Positions 8,661-18,702 of a stretch of DNA of 64,000 bases are shown one piece after another; positions within the stretch are counted from its first letter, which is position 1, and every line of letters begins with the position of its first letter. This DNA comes from Lysobacter luteus (GTDB taxonomy: Bacteria > Pseudomonadota > Gammaproteobacteria > Xanthomonadales > Xanthomonadaceae): NCBI RefSeq assembly GCF_907164845.1, contig NZ_OU015430.1:248001-312000 (forward strand), given 5' to 3'. The notes beneath the pieces were generated by a model. That model was given only the letters and a program-made list of their open reading frames with translations, made no database searches and had not been told where the DNA came from. The position numbers were made by a program, and so were the translations under genes.

Positions 8661-9893
8661 TCAGCGGCTTCGGTAGTACCGGCCGTGCTGCGCCTCCACG
8701 CGACCCTCAAGCTCCATGAGCAGCAGGATGGATGACAGCCGGGCAGGCGTCAATCCGGTCCGGGCGACCAGCTGGTCCATATCCGTAGGGTCGTGACCGA
8801 GTGCCTGCCACAAGCGCTTGTGGTCGGGGTCGCCGGGAGGATGGGCGGCGGGGGACGCGCCCGAGCCGGTGCCGGGCGGTGGTCCGGGTTCCGAGATGGG
8901 GGCCTCCAGCCGCGTGCGCAAGTCCCCGGCCAGCCGCGCTGCGAGCGGCGCAAGCAGTTCCATCACGTCCTCGGGGGACTCCACCAGCGCCGCGCCGTCG
9001 CGGATCAGCCGGTGGCAGCCGCGCGCCAGCGGGTTGTCGATCGATCCCGGCAGGGCCATGACCTCGCGCCCGCACTCGGCGGCCAGGCGCGCGGTGATCA
9101 GGGCACCGGAGCGATGCGCGGCTTCGATCACCAGGGTCCCAAGGCTCAGCCCGGCGAGGATCCGGTTACGGCTCGGGAAATGTTCGCGGCGGGGTCCTGC
9201 TCCGGGAAGATGCTCGCTGATAACCGCGCCTTCGGCGACGATGGCAGCATGCAGGCCGTTGTTCGAGCGCGGATACGGCACGTCGGGACCAGTGCCCAGG
9301 ACCGCGACCGTGCGTCCCCCGGCGGTCAGGGTGGCGTGGTGCGCGGCGGTATCCACCCCGGCGGCGAGGCCGCTGGTCACCGTCAGGCCGGCGGCGGCCA
9401 ATGACCGTGCGAATGCCCCCGCATGCTCCCGGCCGGCCGGGGTCGGGGAGCGACTGCCGACGATCGCCACTGCCGGGTGCCAGGCCAGGGCCGCGTCGCC
9501 CGCCACGAACAGCGCCAGCGGCGGATGCGGGGTGCGCCGCAGCAACGGCGGGTAGTCGGGATGGTGCCAGCCGAGCAGGTGGTGCCCCGGCTGCGCCAGC
9601 CAGGCGTGCGCGGCCTCCAGCGTGCGGCCGTCGGGCTGGCGCAGGGCGCGCTGCTGCGAGGCCCCAAGGCCACACCGGTGCCACCGCGAAGGACCTGCGG
9701 CGAGGGCGGCCGCGGGAGCGGCGTCGGCAATCAACCGCCGGCGGGGTTCCGCCGGGCCGCCGCTGGCGACCAAACGGAGCAGCGCGTCGATATCGGCGGC
9801 GCTGTCCACACTGGAGTCGGTGCGCGCGGTCCGGGCCTGCCCGAAAGCCGGCGGGGCGGGAAAAGCGGGTGCGAACAGGTCGGATGGGTGCAT
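8661..9893 (-). CDS. dprA: DNA-processing protein DprA
   Basis: Binds incoming single-stranded DNA during natural transformation and loads RecA on it. The 410-aa product has an N-terminal helical region of about 130 residues and a Rossmann-like DprA/Smf core (AIVGSRSPTPAGREHAG, then TSGLAAGVDTAAH, then FPSRNRILAGLS). A C-terminal winged-helix segment (DQLVARTGLTPARLSSIL) follows, as in the long DprA forms. ATG 9893 gives a normal N-terminus; no strong ribosome site is seen. It lies between a hairpin terminator and smg. Confidence 0.93.
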   Translation of the reverse strand: MHPSDLFAPAFPAPPAFGQARTARTDSSVDSAADIDALLRLVASGGPAEPRRRLIADAAPAAALAAGPSRWHRCGLGASQQRALRQPDGRTLEAAHAWLAQPGHHLLGWHHPDYPPLLRRTPHPPLALFVAGDAALAWHPAVAIVGSRSPTPAGREHAGAFARSLAAAGLTVTSGLAAGVDTAAHHATLTAGGRTVAVLGTGPDVPYPRSNNGLHAAIVAEGAVISEHLPGAGPRREHFPSRNRILAGLSLGTLVIEAAHRSGALITARLAAECGREVMALPGSIDNPLARGCHRLIRDGAALVESPEDVMELLAPLAARLAGDLRTRLEAPISEPGPPPGTGSGASPAAHPPGDPDHKRLWQALGHDPTDMDQLVARTGLTPARLSSILLLMELEGRVEAQHGRYYRSR

Positions 9894-9917
9894 CCGGCAA
9901 GCGTCGGCCACAAACGA

Positions 9918-9941
9918 CGACGGCGCCCTCGGGCGCCGTCG
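9918..9941 (-). terminator. Intrinsic terminator after the LysM gene
   Basis: A perfect 10-bp GC-rich stem (CGACGGCGCC with a 4-base loop) is followed, on the minus strand, by a short T-rich stretch. It lies between the stop of the LysM gene and the start of dprA, so it would end the LysM transcript. The T run is weak, so partial read-through into dprA is possible. Confidence 0.65.
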
Positions 9942-9970
9942 CGTACTGCTGTAGGAAAACCCGGTGCCGA

Positions 9971-11119
9971 TCAGTACGGCGCGTCGGGATGCTTCAGCTC
10001 GTGACCCACCCGGACCGGGCGGATCGTGTCCATCACCAGCGCGTAGCTGACCGTGTCGAAGGTGCGGAACACCATCATGTGGCCCGCGAACTCGTCGGGC
10101 AGGCGCACCTTGCTGGACCGCCCGAAGGTGTCCTCGCTGCGGTCCCACGGGCCGTTCTCGACGCGGTCGACAACCGCCTCGCCAATCGACCAGCTGGAGA
10201 ACACGGTGCCGTTGTCGACGCCGTCGCGGGCGCCGACCGACAGCGCGACCACGTCACGGTTGCCGCCGGTGGTGAGCATGTCCGAGACCGCCAGCACGCG
10301 GGCGCGGCCGTACTCGAACTGCTGTCGCGGCGCGTGCGGGAAGAATTGCAGGTCGTACGGCTGCGCCTCGACCGGGATCAGCCGGTCGCCGACGCGCACC
10401 TCGCGGCCGCTGTCGTCCAGCACCAGCGTGGTGGCCTCGATCCCGCCCACTTCGCCGCGGGTGACGGTGCCGGTGTTCTGGCGCATCAGCTCGTAGCCCA
10501 GTAGCTCGTGGCCGTTGTCGGACACCACCGCATTGGTCCAGAACTGCTGGAAATCGACCGTGCGCTTGCCACGGAAGTCCAGGTCGTCCTTGTGGAAGAT
10601 GTCGCAGCACGCCTCGCGGTCCAGCCGGGTGTAGCGCTGGATCGGGCGGACCACCTGGTAGCGCTGGCCGGGCTGTGCGCCCTCCAGGCCGTCGACATAG
10701 GCGACCTGGCCCAGCGAGCCGCGGATGCGGCCTTCTTCCAGCGCGACCACGTGCGGCAGATGCTCGAACGCATCGACCACGCGCAGGTCCTTCAGGAACG
10801 GTTCGACCTCCGATAGCGGCACGCCGGTGACCGGCGCGACCTCGCGCGGACCGGGATCGGCGACCACGCGGTCGAGGTAGGCCAGCGACAGCACGTCGCC
10901 GGGGTAGATCAGGTGCGGGTTCTGCACCTGCGGGTTGGCCTGCCAGATCTCCGGCCACAACCAGGGCTTCTCGAGGAAGCGTCCGGCGATGTCCCACAGG
11001 GTGTCACCCTTCTTGACCACGTAGGTATCCGGGTGGTCGCCTCGAATCTCGGCGGCCAGCGCATACGTGGCAACGGTCAGCAACGCTACGGTCAATGCCG
11101 CGCGGATCGGTTTCAACAT
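9971..11119 (-). CDS. LysM peptidoglycan-binding protein
   Basis: A 382-aa exported protein with a signal peptide ([15 protein letters not shown], about residues 8-22) and one LysM domain at about residues 33-80 ([16 protein letters not shown], then [11 protein letters not shown]). The long C-terminal region is typical of the LysM protein found next to dprA/def in many gammaproteobacteria. LysM binds the GlcNAc-containing sugar strands of peptidoglycan. No catalytic motif is seen, so a structural or targeting role in the cell wall is likely. It is divergent from def. Confidence 0.88.
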   Translation of the reverse strand: MLKPIRAALTVALLTVATYALAAEIRGDHPDTYVVKKGDTLWDIAGRFLEKPWLWPEIWQANPQVQNPHLIYPGDVLSLAYLDRVVADPGPREVAPVTGVPLSEVEPFLKDLRVVDAFEHLPHVVALEEGRIRGSLGQVAYVDGLEGAQPGQRYQVVRPIQRYTRLDREACCDIFHKDDLDFRGKRTVDFQQFWTNAVVSDNGHELLGYELMRQNTGTVTRGEVGGIEATTLVLDDSGREVRVGDRLIPVEAQPYDLQFFPHAPRQQFEYGRARVLAVSDMLTTGGNRDVVALSVGARDGVDNGTVFSSWSIGEAVVDRVENGPWDRSEDTFGRSSKVRLPDEFAGHMMVFRTFDTVSYALVMDTIRPVRVGHELKHPDAPY

Positions 11120-11183
11120 GGCGGTGTACCTGATTCCCCTTGCAGGTGCGCCCGTGCGTCGTTAACTGACGGGGGGCGTCGGC

Positions 11184-11214
11184 ACTATAGCCCAGATGAA
11201 CCGCGCCATTGCAA
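11184..11214 (-). promoter_or_regulatory. Probable sigma70 promoter for the LysM gene
   Basis: Read on the minus strand: TTGCAA (11214-11209) and TATAGT (11189-11184), with 19 bases between them. The -10 box is about 65 bases before the LysM start codon. On the plus strand a separate TACAAT (11239-11244) lies about 47 bases before def and may be its -10, but no good -35 accompanies it. Confidence 0.4.
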
Positions 11215-11290
11215 GGGTCGGGGGGGCGATAACGGCGTTACAATCGCACCTCTGCTTGTGGTTGTGACCCACGCCCCCATTTTTGCCGCC

Positions 11291-11803
11291 ATGTCCCTGC
11301 TCCCGATCCTCGAATTTCCCGATCCGCGCCTGCGTACCGTCGCCGCGCCCGTCGACCCCGCCGGGATCTCCTCGCCGGAGTTCCAGCGCTTGCTCGACGA
11401 CATGTTCGAGACGATGTACGCCGCGCCCGGCATCGGGCTGGCCGCCAGCCAGGTCGACGTGCACCAGCGGTTCATGGTGATCGACATCAGCGAGGAGCAC
11501 GACCAGCCGCTGGTGTTCATCAACCCGGAGATCACCGCGCGCGACGGCGAGCAGGTCTACCAGGAAGGCTGCCTGTCGGTGCCGGGCATCTTTGCCGACG
11601 TGACCCGCGCCGACCGCATCACCGTCAAGGCGAGAGGCCGCGACGGCCAGCCGTTCGAAATGGAGGCCGAGGGCCTGCTGGCGGTCTGCGTGCAGCACGA
11701 GATGGACCACCTGCTGGGCAAGTTGTTCGTCGACTACCTCTCGCCTCTCAAGCGCGAGATGGTGCGCAAGAAGCTGGCCAAGGCGCGCCGCAACGCCGCC
11801 TGA
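11291..11803 (+). CDS. def: Peptide deformylase
   Basis: Removes the formyl group from the N-terminal fMet of new proteins. The 170-aa product shows all three motifs: [15 protein letters not shown] (metal ligand Cys94) and HEMDH (ligands His136 and His140, catalytic Glu137). The start ATG 11291 is the first that gives the normal [12 protein letters not shown]-terminus; the frame is open further upstream. It is the first gene of the def-fmt-rsmB cluster. Confidence 0.97.
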   Translation: MSLLPILEFPDPRLRTVAAPVDPAGISSPEFQRLLDDMFETMYAAPGIGLAASQVDVHQRFMVIDISEEHDQPLVFINPEITARDGEQVYQEGCLSVPGIFADVTRADRITVKARGRDGQPFEMEAEGLLAVCVQHEMDHLLGKLFVDYLSPLKREMVRKKLAKARRNAA

Positions 11804-11852
11804 TCGCGCGCCGGCGGCCGTCCGGGGTTTTCGGCGCCGGTAAGATGTCGCG

Positions 11853-12782
11853 ATGAGGATTATCTTTGCCGGTACCCCCGATTTTGCCGTGCCTTGCCTG
11901 CGCGCGGCGGCCGCCCACGATGAGGTCGTCGCGGTCTACACCCAGCCCGACCGTCCTGCCGGGCGCGGCCGCGGCCTGGCCGCCTCGCCGGTCAAGCGCG
12001 AGGCGATCGCGCGGGGCATCGAGGTGCTGCAGCCGGAGAATTTCAAGGCGCGGGTCAGTCGCGACGCGCTGGCGGCACTGCGGCCGGACCTGATGGTCGT
12101 GGTCGCCTACGGCCTGATCCTTCCGCAGTCCGTGCTGGATATCCCGACCTGGGGTTGCTGGAACGTGCACGCCTCGCTGCTGCCGCGCTGGCGGGGCGCC
12201 GCGCCGATCCAGCGTGCGATCCAGGCCGGCGACACCCAGACCGGCGTCTGCCTCATGCAGATGGAGAAGGGCCTGGATACCGGTCCGGTGCTGCTTTCCC
12301 AGTCGCTCGACATCGGGCCGTCCGAAACCGGCGGCGAGCTGCATGACCGCCTGGCCGCGCTCGGTGCCCAGGTGCTCCTCGATGGCCTCGGCCTGATGCG
12401 CGCCGGCATACGGCCGGTGCCGCGTCCGCAGCCGACCGAGGGCGTGACCTACGCCCACAAGCTCGACAAGGGCGAGGCGCGGCTGGACTGGACGCAACCG
12501 GCGACGGCGTTGGGCAACACGGTGCGCGCATTCAATCCCTGGCCGGTCGCCGAAGCCCAGCTGGCCGGCGAGCGCGTACGCGTGCACGACGCCACCGCGC
12601 TGCCGCTGGCGCACGGCCGGGCCCCGGGGACGGTCCTGCTGGCCGGTCGCGACGGCATCGACATTGCCTGCGGCGAGGGCGCACTTCGGCTCCGGACCTT
12701 GCAACGCGACGGTGGCAAGCCGATGGCTGCGGCCGACTACCTCAACGGCCGCCGCGAGCTGCTGTCGGCCGGGCAGGCATGA
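11853..12782 (+). CDS. fmt: Methionyl-tRNA formyltransferase
   Basis: Formylates initiator Met-tRNA using 10-formyl-THF. The 309-aa length is standard. The N-terminus [12 protein letters not shown], the [13 protein letters not shown] loop (with the catalytic Asn-His-Asp region just before) and a C-terminal OB-like domain are recognisable. It overlaps rsmB by ATGA, so translation is coupled. It works together with the upstream deformylase at the two ends of formyl-Met use. Confidence 0.97.
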   Translation: MRIIFAGTPDFAVPCLRAAAAHDEVVAVYTQPDRPAGRGRGLAASPVKREAIARGIEVLQPENFKARVSRDALAALRPDLMVVVAYGLILPQSVLDIPTWGCWNVHASLLPRWRGAAPIQRAIQAGDTQTGVCLMQMEKGLDTGPVLLSQSLDIGPSETGGELHDRLAALGAQVLLDGLGLMRAGIRPVPRPQPTEGVTYAHKLDKGEARLDWTQPATALGNTVRAFNPWPVAEAQLAGERVRVHDATALPLAHGRAPGTVLLAGRDGIDIACGEGALRLRTLQRDGGKPMAAADYLNGRRELLSAGQA

Positions 12783-14074
12783 AGCCGGTCCCCGGCGTCG
12801 CCACCCGTGTCGCCGCCGCGCGCGTGCTGGACGCGGTGCTGCACGACGGGCGTTCGCTCAAGGGCGAGCTGGCGACCGCGCTGCAGGCACTGGCCGACCC
12901 GCGCGACCGGGCCCTGGTCGAGGCGATCTGCCTGGCCGTGCTGCGCCAGTCGGCGCGCTACGACGCCGCCCTGGCCGCCTGGTTGCCGCGGCCGCTCGCC
13001 CGCCGGGACCGCGAGCTGCGCGCGCTGCTGCTGGCCGGCTTCGCCCAGCTCGATCCGCTCGGGCTACCGCCGCATGCCGCCGTCGCCTCGACCGTCGAGA
13101 CCGCGCGTGCGCTCGGTCGCCAGCACCAGGCCGGCATGGTCAACGCCCTGCTGCGCCGCGCGCAGCGCGAGGGGCTTCCGGCCGGTGATCCGCGCGCGCA
13201 GTGGCCGGACTGGTTGCGTGCGCAAGTCGCCGCGGACTGGCCCGACCAGCACGACGCCATCCTCGCCGCATCCGCCGAGCCGCCCCCGCTGTGGCTTCGC
13301 GTCAATGCACGCCGCGTGTCGCGCGACGAGTACGCCGGGCGCCTGCGCGACGCCGGCCTGCCTGCCGACACGGTGGACGGCATGCCCGATACCCTGCGGC
13401 TGGACACCCCCGTTCCGGTCGCCCTGTTGCCGGGCTTCGCCGATGGCCTTGTGTCGGTGCAGGACGGTGCCGCCCAGCGGGTGGCCGATGCGCTCGCGCC
13501 AGCGCCCGGTGCGCGCGTGCTCGATGCCTGCGCCGCGCCCGGCGGGAAGGCCGCGCACCTGCTCGAACGCGCGCCCTCGCTCCGGCTGGTCGCGCTCGAC
13601 ATTGATCCCCGGCGGTTGCGGCAGGTCGCGGCGACGCTCGGGCGGCTGCAACTGGAGGGGGCGTCGCTGCACGCCGCCGACGGGTGCGACCTCGACGCTT
13701 GGTGGGATGGCACGCCGTTCGACGCGATCCTCCTGGATGCGCCGTGCTCGGCGACCGGCATCGTCCGCCGCCAGCCCGACATCCTGCTGCACCGGCGGGC
13801 GTCCGACCTCGAGCAACTGGTCGCGACCCAGTCCGGCCTGCTCGACAGCCTGTGGCGCACGCTGGCGCCCGGTGGCGTGCTGCTCTATGCGACCTGCTCG
13901 GTGCTGGTCGAGGAGAACGCGGCTCAGGTGGGCCGCTTCCTCGCGCGCACCCCCGATGCACGCGCCGAGCCGCTGGACGACCGCTTCGGCCGCGTCAGCG
14001 GCGCCGGACGCCAGCGCTTGCCGGGCGAGGCGGGGATGGACGGGTTCTTCTACGCGCGCCTGCGCAAAGTGTGA
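12779..14074 (+). CDS. rsmB: 16S rRNA (cytosine-967-C5)-methyltransferase RsmB
   Basis: Methylates C967 of 16S rRNA using SAM. The 431-aa protein has an N-terminal NusB-like RNA-binding domain (about residues 1-140) and a Rossmann methyltransferase domain with the SAM motif [15 protein letters not shown]. The two catalytic cysteines are Cys323 in DAPCSATGI and Cys373 in ATCSV, matching the E. coli pair at 325 and 375. The product ends [13 protein letters not shown], as usual for the family. Confidence 0.97.
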   Translation: MKPVPGVATRVAAARVLDAVLHDGRSLKGELATALQALADPRDRALVEAICLAVLRQSARYDAALAAWLPRPLARRDRELRALLLAGFAQLDPLGLPPHAAVASTVETARALGRQHQAGMVNALLRRAQREGLPAGDPRAQWPDWLRAQVAADWPDQHDAILAASAEPPPLWLRVNARRVSRDEYAGRLRDAGLPADTVDGMPDTLRLDTPVPVALLPGFADGLVSVQDGAAQRVADALAPAPGARVLDACAAPGGKAAHLLERAPSLRLVALDIDPRRLRQVAATLGRLQLEGASLHAADGCDLDAWWDGTPFDAILLDAPCSATGIVRRQPDILLHRRASDLEQLVATQSGLLDSLWRTLAPGGVLLYATCSVLVEENAAQVGRFLARTPDARAEPLDDRFGRVSGAGRQRLPGEAGMDGFFYARLRKV

Positions 14075-14152
14075 ACGCGGCCGGCCCGGCGCGTCGGTGA
14101 AGCGCGCCGGCGGCTATGCTGGCGACCGTTTTTCGTTGCGGGCAGGCGTTGC

Positions 14153-15112
14153 ATGGCACTGGTCAGGATCCTCGGACGGGACAACGGTGCCGGGCTGAGC
14201 CGCGACATGCAGCTGGTCTCCTCGCTCGTGGAGCGGGCCGGGCACGACGTCGAGGTGGTGGGCTTTGGCAACGAGAAGGGCGTGCGCATGCTGCGCGAAG
14301 CCGGCATGTGGATCGCCCGGGGCTGGCGCGGTCGCGCCGACGTGCAGATCTCGCTGGAACACCTGTACCCGCTGTCGCTCGGGCTGGGCCGGCGCAACCT
14401 GCTGATGCCCAACCCCGAGTGGTTCCGCGACAAGTGGCGTCCGGTGTTGCCGCGGCTGGACGGCGTGCTGTGCAAGACCCGCCACGCGGAGCGGATTTTC
14501 GGTGCACTCGGGTGTGCGACCCGGTTCGTCGGCTTCACCAGCGAGGACCGGCTCGACGCGGACGTGGCCCGCACGGACACCTTCCTGCACCTGGCCGGCC
14601 GCAGTCCGGTAAAGGGCACCGAGGCGGTGTTGGAGGCGTGGCGCCGACACCCCGAGTGGCCCACGCTGGTGGTGGTGCAGGGGCCGCGGTACGCGCGGCC
14701 GGGGGCGCCCGCCGACAACATCGACCACCGTATCGGGCGCATCGATGACGCGGAGCTGCGGCGGCTGCAGAACGCCTGCCGGTTCCACATCGCGCCGTCG
14801 GAGGCCGAGGGCTTCGGCCATTGCCTGATGGAGGCGATGAGCGTCGGCGCGGTGGTGATCACCGTCGATGGCGAACCGATGAACGAGCTGGTCGATGCCA
14901 CCACTGGCGTGCTGGTGACGGCGGCGCGCACCGGCACGCTCGGCTTGGCGCGCAGCTTCCATGTGGCGCCCGCAGCGGTCGAGCAGGCGGTTGAGCAGGT
15001 GCTGGCGATGGCGCCGGCCGAACGCGCCGCGCTCGGGCAGCGTGCACGCACGCGGTTCGAGGACGGCGACGCGGCTTTCCGCGCGGGCTTCGCGGCGGCG
15101 ACAATGGAGTGA
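14153..15112 (+). CDS. Glycosyltransferase, GT4-like
   Basis: A 319-aa protein with a C-terminal GT-B/GT4 signature: the segment SEAEGFGHCLMEAMSVGAVVITVDGEPMNEL carries the E-x7-E nucleotide-sugar motif at about residues 223-255. The N-terminal half is less conserved. It is the first of three coupled genes (the next two start on TGATG overlaps), so it likely adds a sugar to a surface glycan such as the lipopolysaccharide core. The donor and acceptor are not known. Confidence 0.78.
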   Translation: MALVRILGRDNGAGLSRDMQLVSSLVERAGHDVEVVGFGNEKGVRMLREAGMWIARGWRGRADVQISLEHLYPLSLGLGRRNLLMPNPEWFRDKWRPVLPRLDGVLCKTRHAERIFGALGCATRFVGFTSEDRLDADVARTDTFLHLAGRSPVKGTEAVLEAWRRHPEWPTLVVVQGPRYARPGAPADNIDHRIGRIDDAELRRLQNACRFHIAPSEAEGFGHCLMEAMSVGAVVITVDGEPMNELVDATTGVLVTAARTGTLGLARSFHVAPAAVEQAVEQVLAMAPAERAALGQRARTRFEDGDAAFRAGFAAATME

Positions 15113-16158
15113 TGATGGGAAACAACCGGTATCTGCTGTACGGGTCGGTGCGTTACGCGCTGGGCATCCTGCGCCCGCTGCAGGACGCCGCGCGCGCGCG
15201 CGGCGACGAGGTCGCGTGGTTCTTCGATGGTCGCGAGGACGAGGGTCCGAACGAGCTCACGGCCGACGAACGCCGGCTTGTGACCGTCGAGCAGGTGCGC
15301 CAGTGGAACCCCACCGCGGTGTTCACCTCCAGCAACGCGCTGCCGCACTTCTTCCCGGGCGTGAAGGTGCAGACCTTCCACGGCTTCGACGCCGGCAAGC
15401 CCAGGCACATCTACATCCGGCCGTTCTTCGACCTGTATTGCACCACCGGTCCGCAGGACACCCGCGCGTTCGAGGCGCTCGCCCGCCGGCACGGCTTCTT
15501 CCGTGTCATCGAGACCGGCTGGCCCAAGCTCGACCCGTTCATGACGCAGCTGCCCGACACGCTGCCGCCGGTGCGGCAACCGCCGGTGATCCTCTACCAC
15601 TCGACGTTCTCCCCCTCGTGGAGCGCGGCGCGGACCCTGCACGACGAGGTCCGGCGGCTCTCCCGCGACGGGCGCTGGCGGTGGATCGTCACCCTGCACC
15701 CGAAGACCGACCCGGAAGTGGTGGCGATGTACCGGGCGCTGGAGAACGAACACCTGCGGTTCGCCGACGACGACAACATCCTCGACCTGTTCGGCCAGGT
15801 CGACATGATGTGCTCGGACACCTCCTCGGCGCTGAGCGAGTTCCTGCTTACCGGCAAGCCGGTGGTGACGTTCCGCAACCGTCGCCCGGGTCCGCAGCTG
15901 ATCGACATCGACGATGCGGCCGACTTCGAGCCGGCGATCGAGCGCGCGCTGTCGCGGCCGCCGGAGCTGATGGCCGCGATCCGGGCGTTCGCCGACGCCA
16001 TCCATCCTTACCGCGACGGTCGCTCGAGCGAACGTACGCTGGAAGCGGTCGACCGCTTCATCGCCGAGGGCGGCGTGGCCTCGCTGAAGCGCCGCCCGCT
16101 CGACCCGTGGCGCAAGTTCAAGCTGCGCCGCCGCCTGCGCTACTGGGGACCCGCCTGA
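15112..16158 (+). CDS. CDP-glycerol glycerophosphotransferase-family protein
   Basis: A protein of about 348 aa related to the TagF/TarF-type glycerophosphotransferase family: HGFDAGKPRHIYIRPFFDLYCTTGP, then HPKTDPE, then DMMCSDTSSALSEFLLTGKPVVTFRN. In Gram-positives these enzymes polymerise wall teichoic acid; in Gram-negatives, relatives add phosphopolyols or sugars to surface polymers. ATG 15112 overlaps the previous stop as TGATG; ATG 15115 is also possible. The tail is Arg-rich and may touch the membrane. It sits between two glycosyltransferases. Confidence 0.78.
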   Translation: MMGNNRYLLYGSVRYALGILRPLQDAARARGDEVAWFFDGREDEGPNELTADERRLVTVEQVRQWNPTAVFTSSNALPHFFPGVKVQTFHGFDAGKPRHIYIRPFFDLYCTTGPQDTRAFEALARRHGFFRVIETGWPKLDPFMTQLPDTLPPVRQPPVILYHSTFSPSWSAARTLHDEVRRLSRDGRWRWIVTLHPKTDPEVVAMYRALENEHLRFADDDNILDLFGQVDMMCSDTSSALSEFLLTGKPVVTFRNRRPGPQLIDIDDAADFEPAIERALSRPPELMAAIRAFADAIHPYRDGRSSERTLEAVDRFIAEGGVASLKRRPLDPWRKFKLRRRLRYWGPA

Positions 16159-17174
16159 TGCGCATCGTCCACCTGCTGCTGACCAGCCGGTTCGCCGGCA
16201 GCGAGCGGCATGCGCTTGAACTGGCCGCCGCCCAGGCCGCCAGCCACGACGTCACCCTCGTGCTGCGCCGCGCGGGCACCGCCGACCGCATCGACGCGAT
16301 CGCCCATCGGGTGCACCCGAAGGTGCGGGTGGAGGTGGTCGGCAACCTGGCTGCCTCGTGGCAGGCCCGCCGCTTGCTGCGGCGGCTCCGCCCGGACGTC
16401 GCCCACGCCCACCTCAGCGGTGGCTGTCGCGCGCTGCACGGGCTGGAAGGGCGCGACTGCCTGCGGGTGGCGACCCTACACATCGCCTACAAGCCGCGCC
16501 AGCACGCCAAGCTGGACGGGTTGATCGCGATCGCGCCGTGGCAGATGGCCGACATCCCGCCAGGCCTGCGCGAGCGCTCGGTGCAGATCGACAACTGGAC
16601 CCTGCCGCGCACGCCGACGACCGACGCACGGGCGCGGTTGCGCGCCGAGCACGGCATTGATGACGACACGTTCCTGATAGGTGCCCTCGGGCGCGCCGAG
16701 CCGGGCAAGGGGCTGGACGTGCTGGTCGACGCGTTCGAGCGCGCACGGTTGCCGGGAGTGCGCCTGGCGATCGTCGGGCAGGGCAGCGCGTGGGATGCAT
16801 TGCGTAAGCGCGCCGGCAACGACGTGCTCATGCCGGGTTTCGCCGAACGTCCGCACGACTGGCTGGCCGCGTTCGACGGTTTCGTCAGTGCCGCGCGCCG
16901 CGAGCCGTTCGGGCTGGTGCTGCTCGAAGCGATGCAGGCCGGACTGCCGATCGTGGCCACCGCCACTGATGGCGCGCGCCACCTCGCGCCGCAATTGCAG
17001 TCGCCGCTGGTGCCGGTCGACGACCCGGATGCGATTGCGCTCGCCCTGCAGCGGATGGTCGCCGGCGGGCAGCGACGGATGGCGTACCCGATGGAGCAGT
17101 TCCGGATCGAATCGAAGCTCGAGCAGATCGAGGCGTTCTACCTGGCCGGGCTAACGCGCTTGCGCGGCGGCTGA
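16158..17174 (+). CDS. Glycosyltransferase family 4 protein
   Basis: A 338-aa GT-B fold enzyme. The N-terminus MRIVHLLLTSRFAGSERHALELA is a typical acceptor-domain start. The donor domain shows GALGRAEPGKGLDVLVDAF and SAARREPFGLVLLEAMQAGLPIVAT with the E-x7-E motif. The start overlaps the previous stop as TGATG. It is probably part of lipopolysaccharide core or related glycan assembly with the two upstream genes; the sugar is unknown. Confidence 0.85.
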   Translation: MRIVHLLLTSRFAGSERHALELAAAQAASHDVTLVLRRAGTADRIDAIAHRVHPKVRVEVVGNLAASWQARRLLRRLRPDVAHAHLSGGCRALHGLEGRDCLRVATLHIAYKPRQHAKLDGLIAIAPWQMADIPPGLRERSVQIDNWTLPRTPTTDARARLRAEHGIDDDTFLIGALGRAEPGKGLDVLVDAFERARLPGVRLAIVGQGSAWDALRKRAGNDVLMPGFAERPHDWLAAFDGFVSAARREPFGLVLLEAMQAGLPIVATATDGARHLAPQLQSPLVPVDDPDAIALALQRMVAGGQRRMAYPMEQFRIESKLEQIEAFYLAGLTRLRGG

Positions 17175-17187
17175 GGCGCTACCGGCG

Positions 17188-18702
17188 TCACCAGCGCAGC
17201 GCACGCCGCGCGACCTCCCGGGACAGCCGCTCGTAGACCGCTTCAACCTCGGCGACCGGCAGGAAGCGCAACCTCAGCGGCGGTGCCATCGGCGAGGCGC
17301 CGGCCGTGTCCAGCCACAGCGTCGCCGTGCCGCATCGCCGATCAAGGGGTGAGCGCACCAGGTGCAGTGCCTGCAGCTTGTCCAGCTCGGCGAAGCGCCA
17401 GTGTCGGGTCAGCCAGCCCTCGCGCACGGACACCAGTGCCGGACCGATCGCCCACGCGGCGCGCGCCGCATGGCGTCGGGCGACGAAGGCCGACCACGGC
17501 AACCACGCCAGCGCCAATAGCCCGGGGTTGCCGAAGTGCCACGTCAGCACGGCGGTCGCCAGCACCGCCAGCGGCACCGACGGCAGCCACAGCCGCCACC
17601 AGCTGCGCCGGGGCAGCGGCTGCCATTGCAGTTCGTCCCAGCGCGCACGTGGCAACAGGTGGTCGATCAGCGCCGCGCAGCGGTCGGGGGTGGCGATCGG
17701 GGCGACTTCACGCAGGGCCCGCTGCTGGTTCTGGTCCTCGGCGACGGCGGTATCGACATCGAGCGAGCGTCGCCGCAGCCAGCGGTGCATCAGCCCCTCC
17801 CGCAGGGTCCAGGCCTGGATGCGCCGGCGCGAGGCACTGGTGCGCCAGCGCGCGGCCAGTCCCCGCTCGACGGTCAATCGACGGCCGTGTTCGCTCAGGC
17901 GGAAGCCGTGGTACTGCAACAGCGCCAGCACCACTGAAAGCACGCGCAGCAGCACGATCGCCAGCAGCACCAGGCTGGTGCCGGCAAGCACGTACTGCGC
18001 CGGGCCGAAACTGTGTTCCCCGGCCCAGCCGAACAATGCCTCGCCCCAGCGGTCGAACAACTGCGGAATGAGTTCGCGATTGAACTGCGAGACGCCCGCG
18101 AAGGCGGCGCCGACCAGGATCAGGCCGCGGTTTGAGACCAGCCCGAGCCTAAGTACCTCGGCGGTGGACAGTTCCAGCAGCGGGGTCGGTGCGTCGACTT
18201 CCGCGCCGGCTACGGCCGCGCCGGCGTCCCGTCCGCGGCGACGCACCAGCGCCTCCAGCGCGAGCGCGTCGTCCAGGCGCAGCACGCGCATCTCGGCCTC
18301 GGGCTTCTTTCCACCGGCCGACTCCAGCCGGACTTCGGCGACGTCGAACAGCCGGTGCAACACTGACTGCTGCAGCGCCACGTTGTGGATCCTTGCGAAC
18401 GGAATCACCCGCACGCTGCGCTCGAGCAGTCCGCTGCGGACCACCAGCGCATCGTCGGCCACGCCGTAGCGGTAGGTGAAGTACTGCCACAGCGAGAACA
18501 GCGCGAGCACGCCGACGCCGATCAGCGGCCACAGCTCGTTGCGATCGCCTTGGCCGAACACCAACAGGGCGAGCAACGGGACGATGAACTGGCGCAGCTG
18601 CGCGACCAGCACGAACAACCAGGACATCGGGTGCAGCCGTCGTTCCGGCGCGGCTCCGGCCGTGTCGGCGACCACCCGCGCTGGGGGCGAAGGCTCAGTC
18701 AT
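17188..18702 (-). CDS. PH-domain membrane protein, YdbT-like
   Basis: A 504-aa membrane protein with several paired hydrophobic helices (about residues 25-70, 190-260, 360-400). Each is followed by a bacterial PH (bPH2) stretch; the first is YRYGVADDALVVRSGLLERSVRVIPFARIHNV. This is the YdbT/YdbS pattern of unknown function. The start ATG 18702 overlaps the upstream partner by 8 bases. The frame runs open well beyond, but the coupling and N-terminus favour this start. The two proteins probably form one membrane complex. Confidence 0.83.
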   Translation of the reverse strand: MTEPSPPARVVADTAGAAPERRLHPMSWLFVLVAQLRQFIVPLLALLVFGQGDRNELWPLIGVGVLALFSLWQYFTYRYGVADDALVVRSGLLERSVRVIPFARIHNVALQQSVLHRLFDVAEVRLESAGGKKPEAEMRVLRLDDALALEALVRRRGRDAGAAVAGAEVDAPTPLLELSTAEVLRLGLVSNRGLILVGAAFAGVSQFNRELIPQLFDRWGEALFGWAGEHSFGPAQYVLAGTSLVLLAIVLLRVLSVVLALLQYHGFRLSEHGRRLTVERGLAARWRTSASRRRIQAWTLREGLMHRWLRRRSLDVDTAVAEDQNQQRALREVAPIATPDRCAALIDHLLPRARWDELQWQPLPRRSWWRLWLPSVPLAVLATAVLTWHFGNPGLLALAWLPWSAFVARRHAARAAWAIGPALVSVREGWLTRHWRFAELDKLQALHLVRSPLDRRCGTATLWLDTAGASPMAPPLRLRFLPVAEVEAVYERLSREVARRALRW

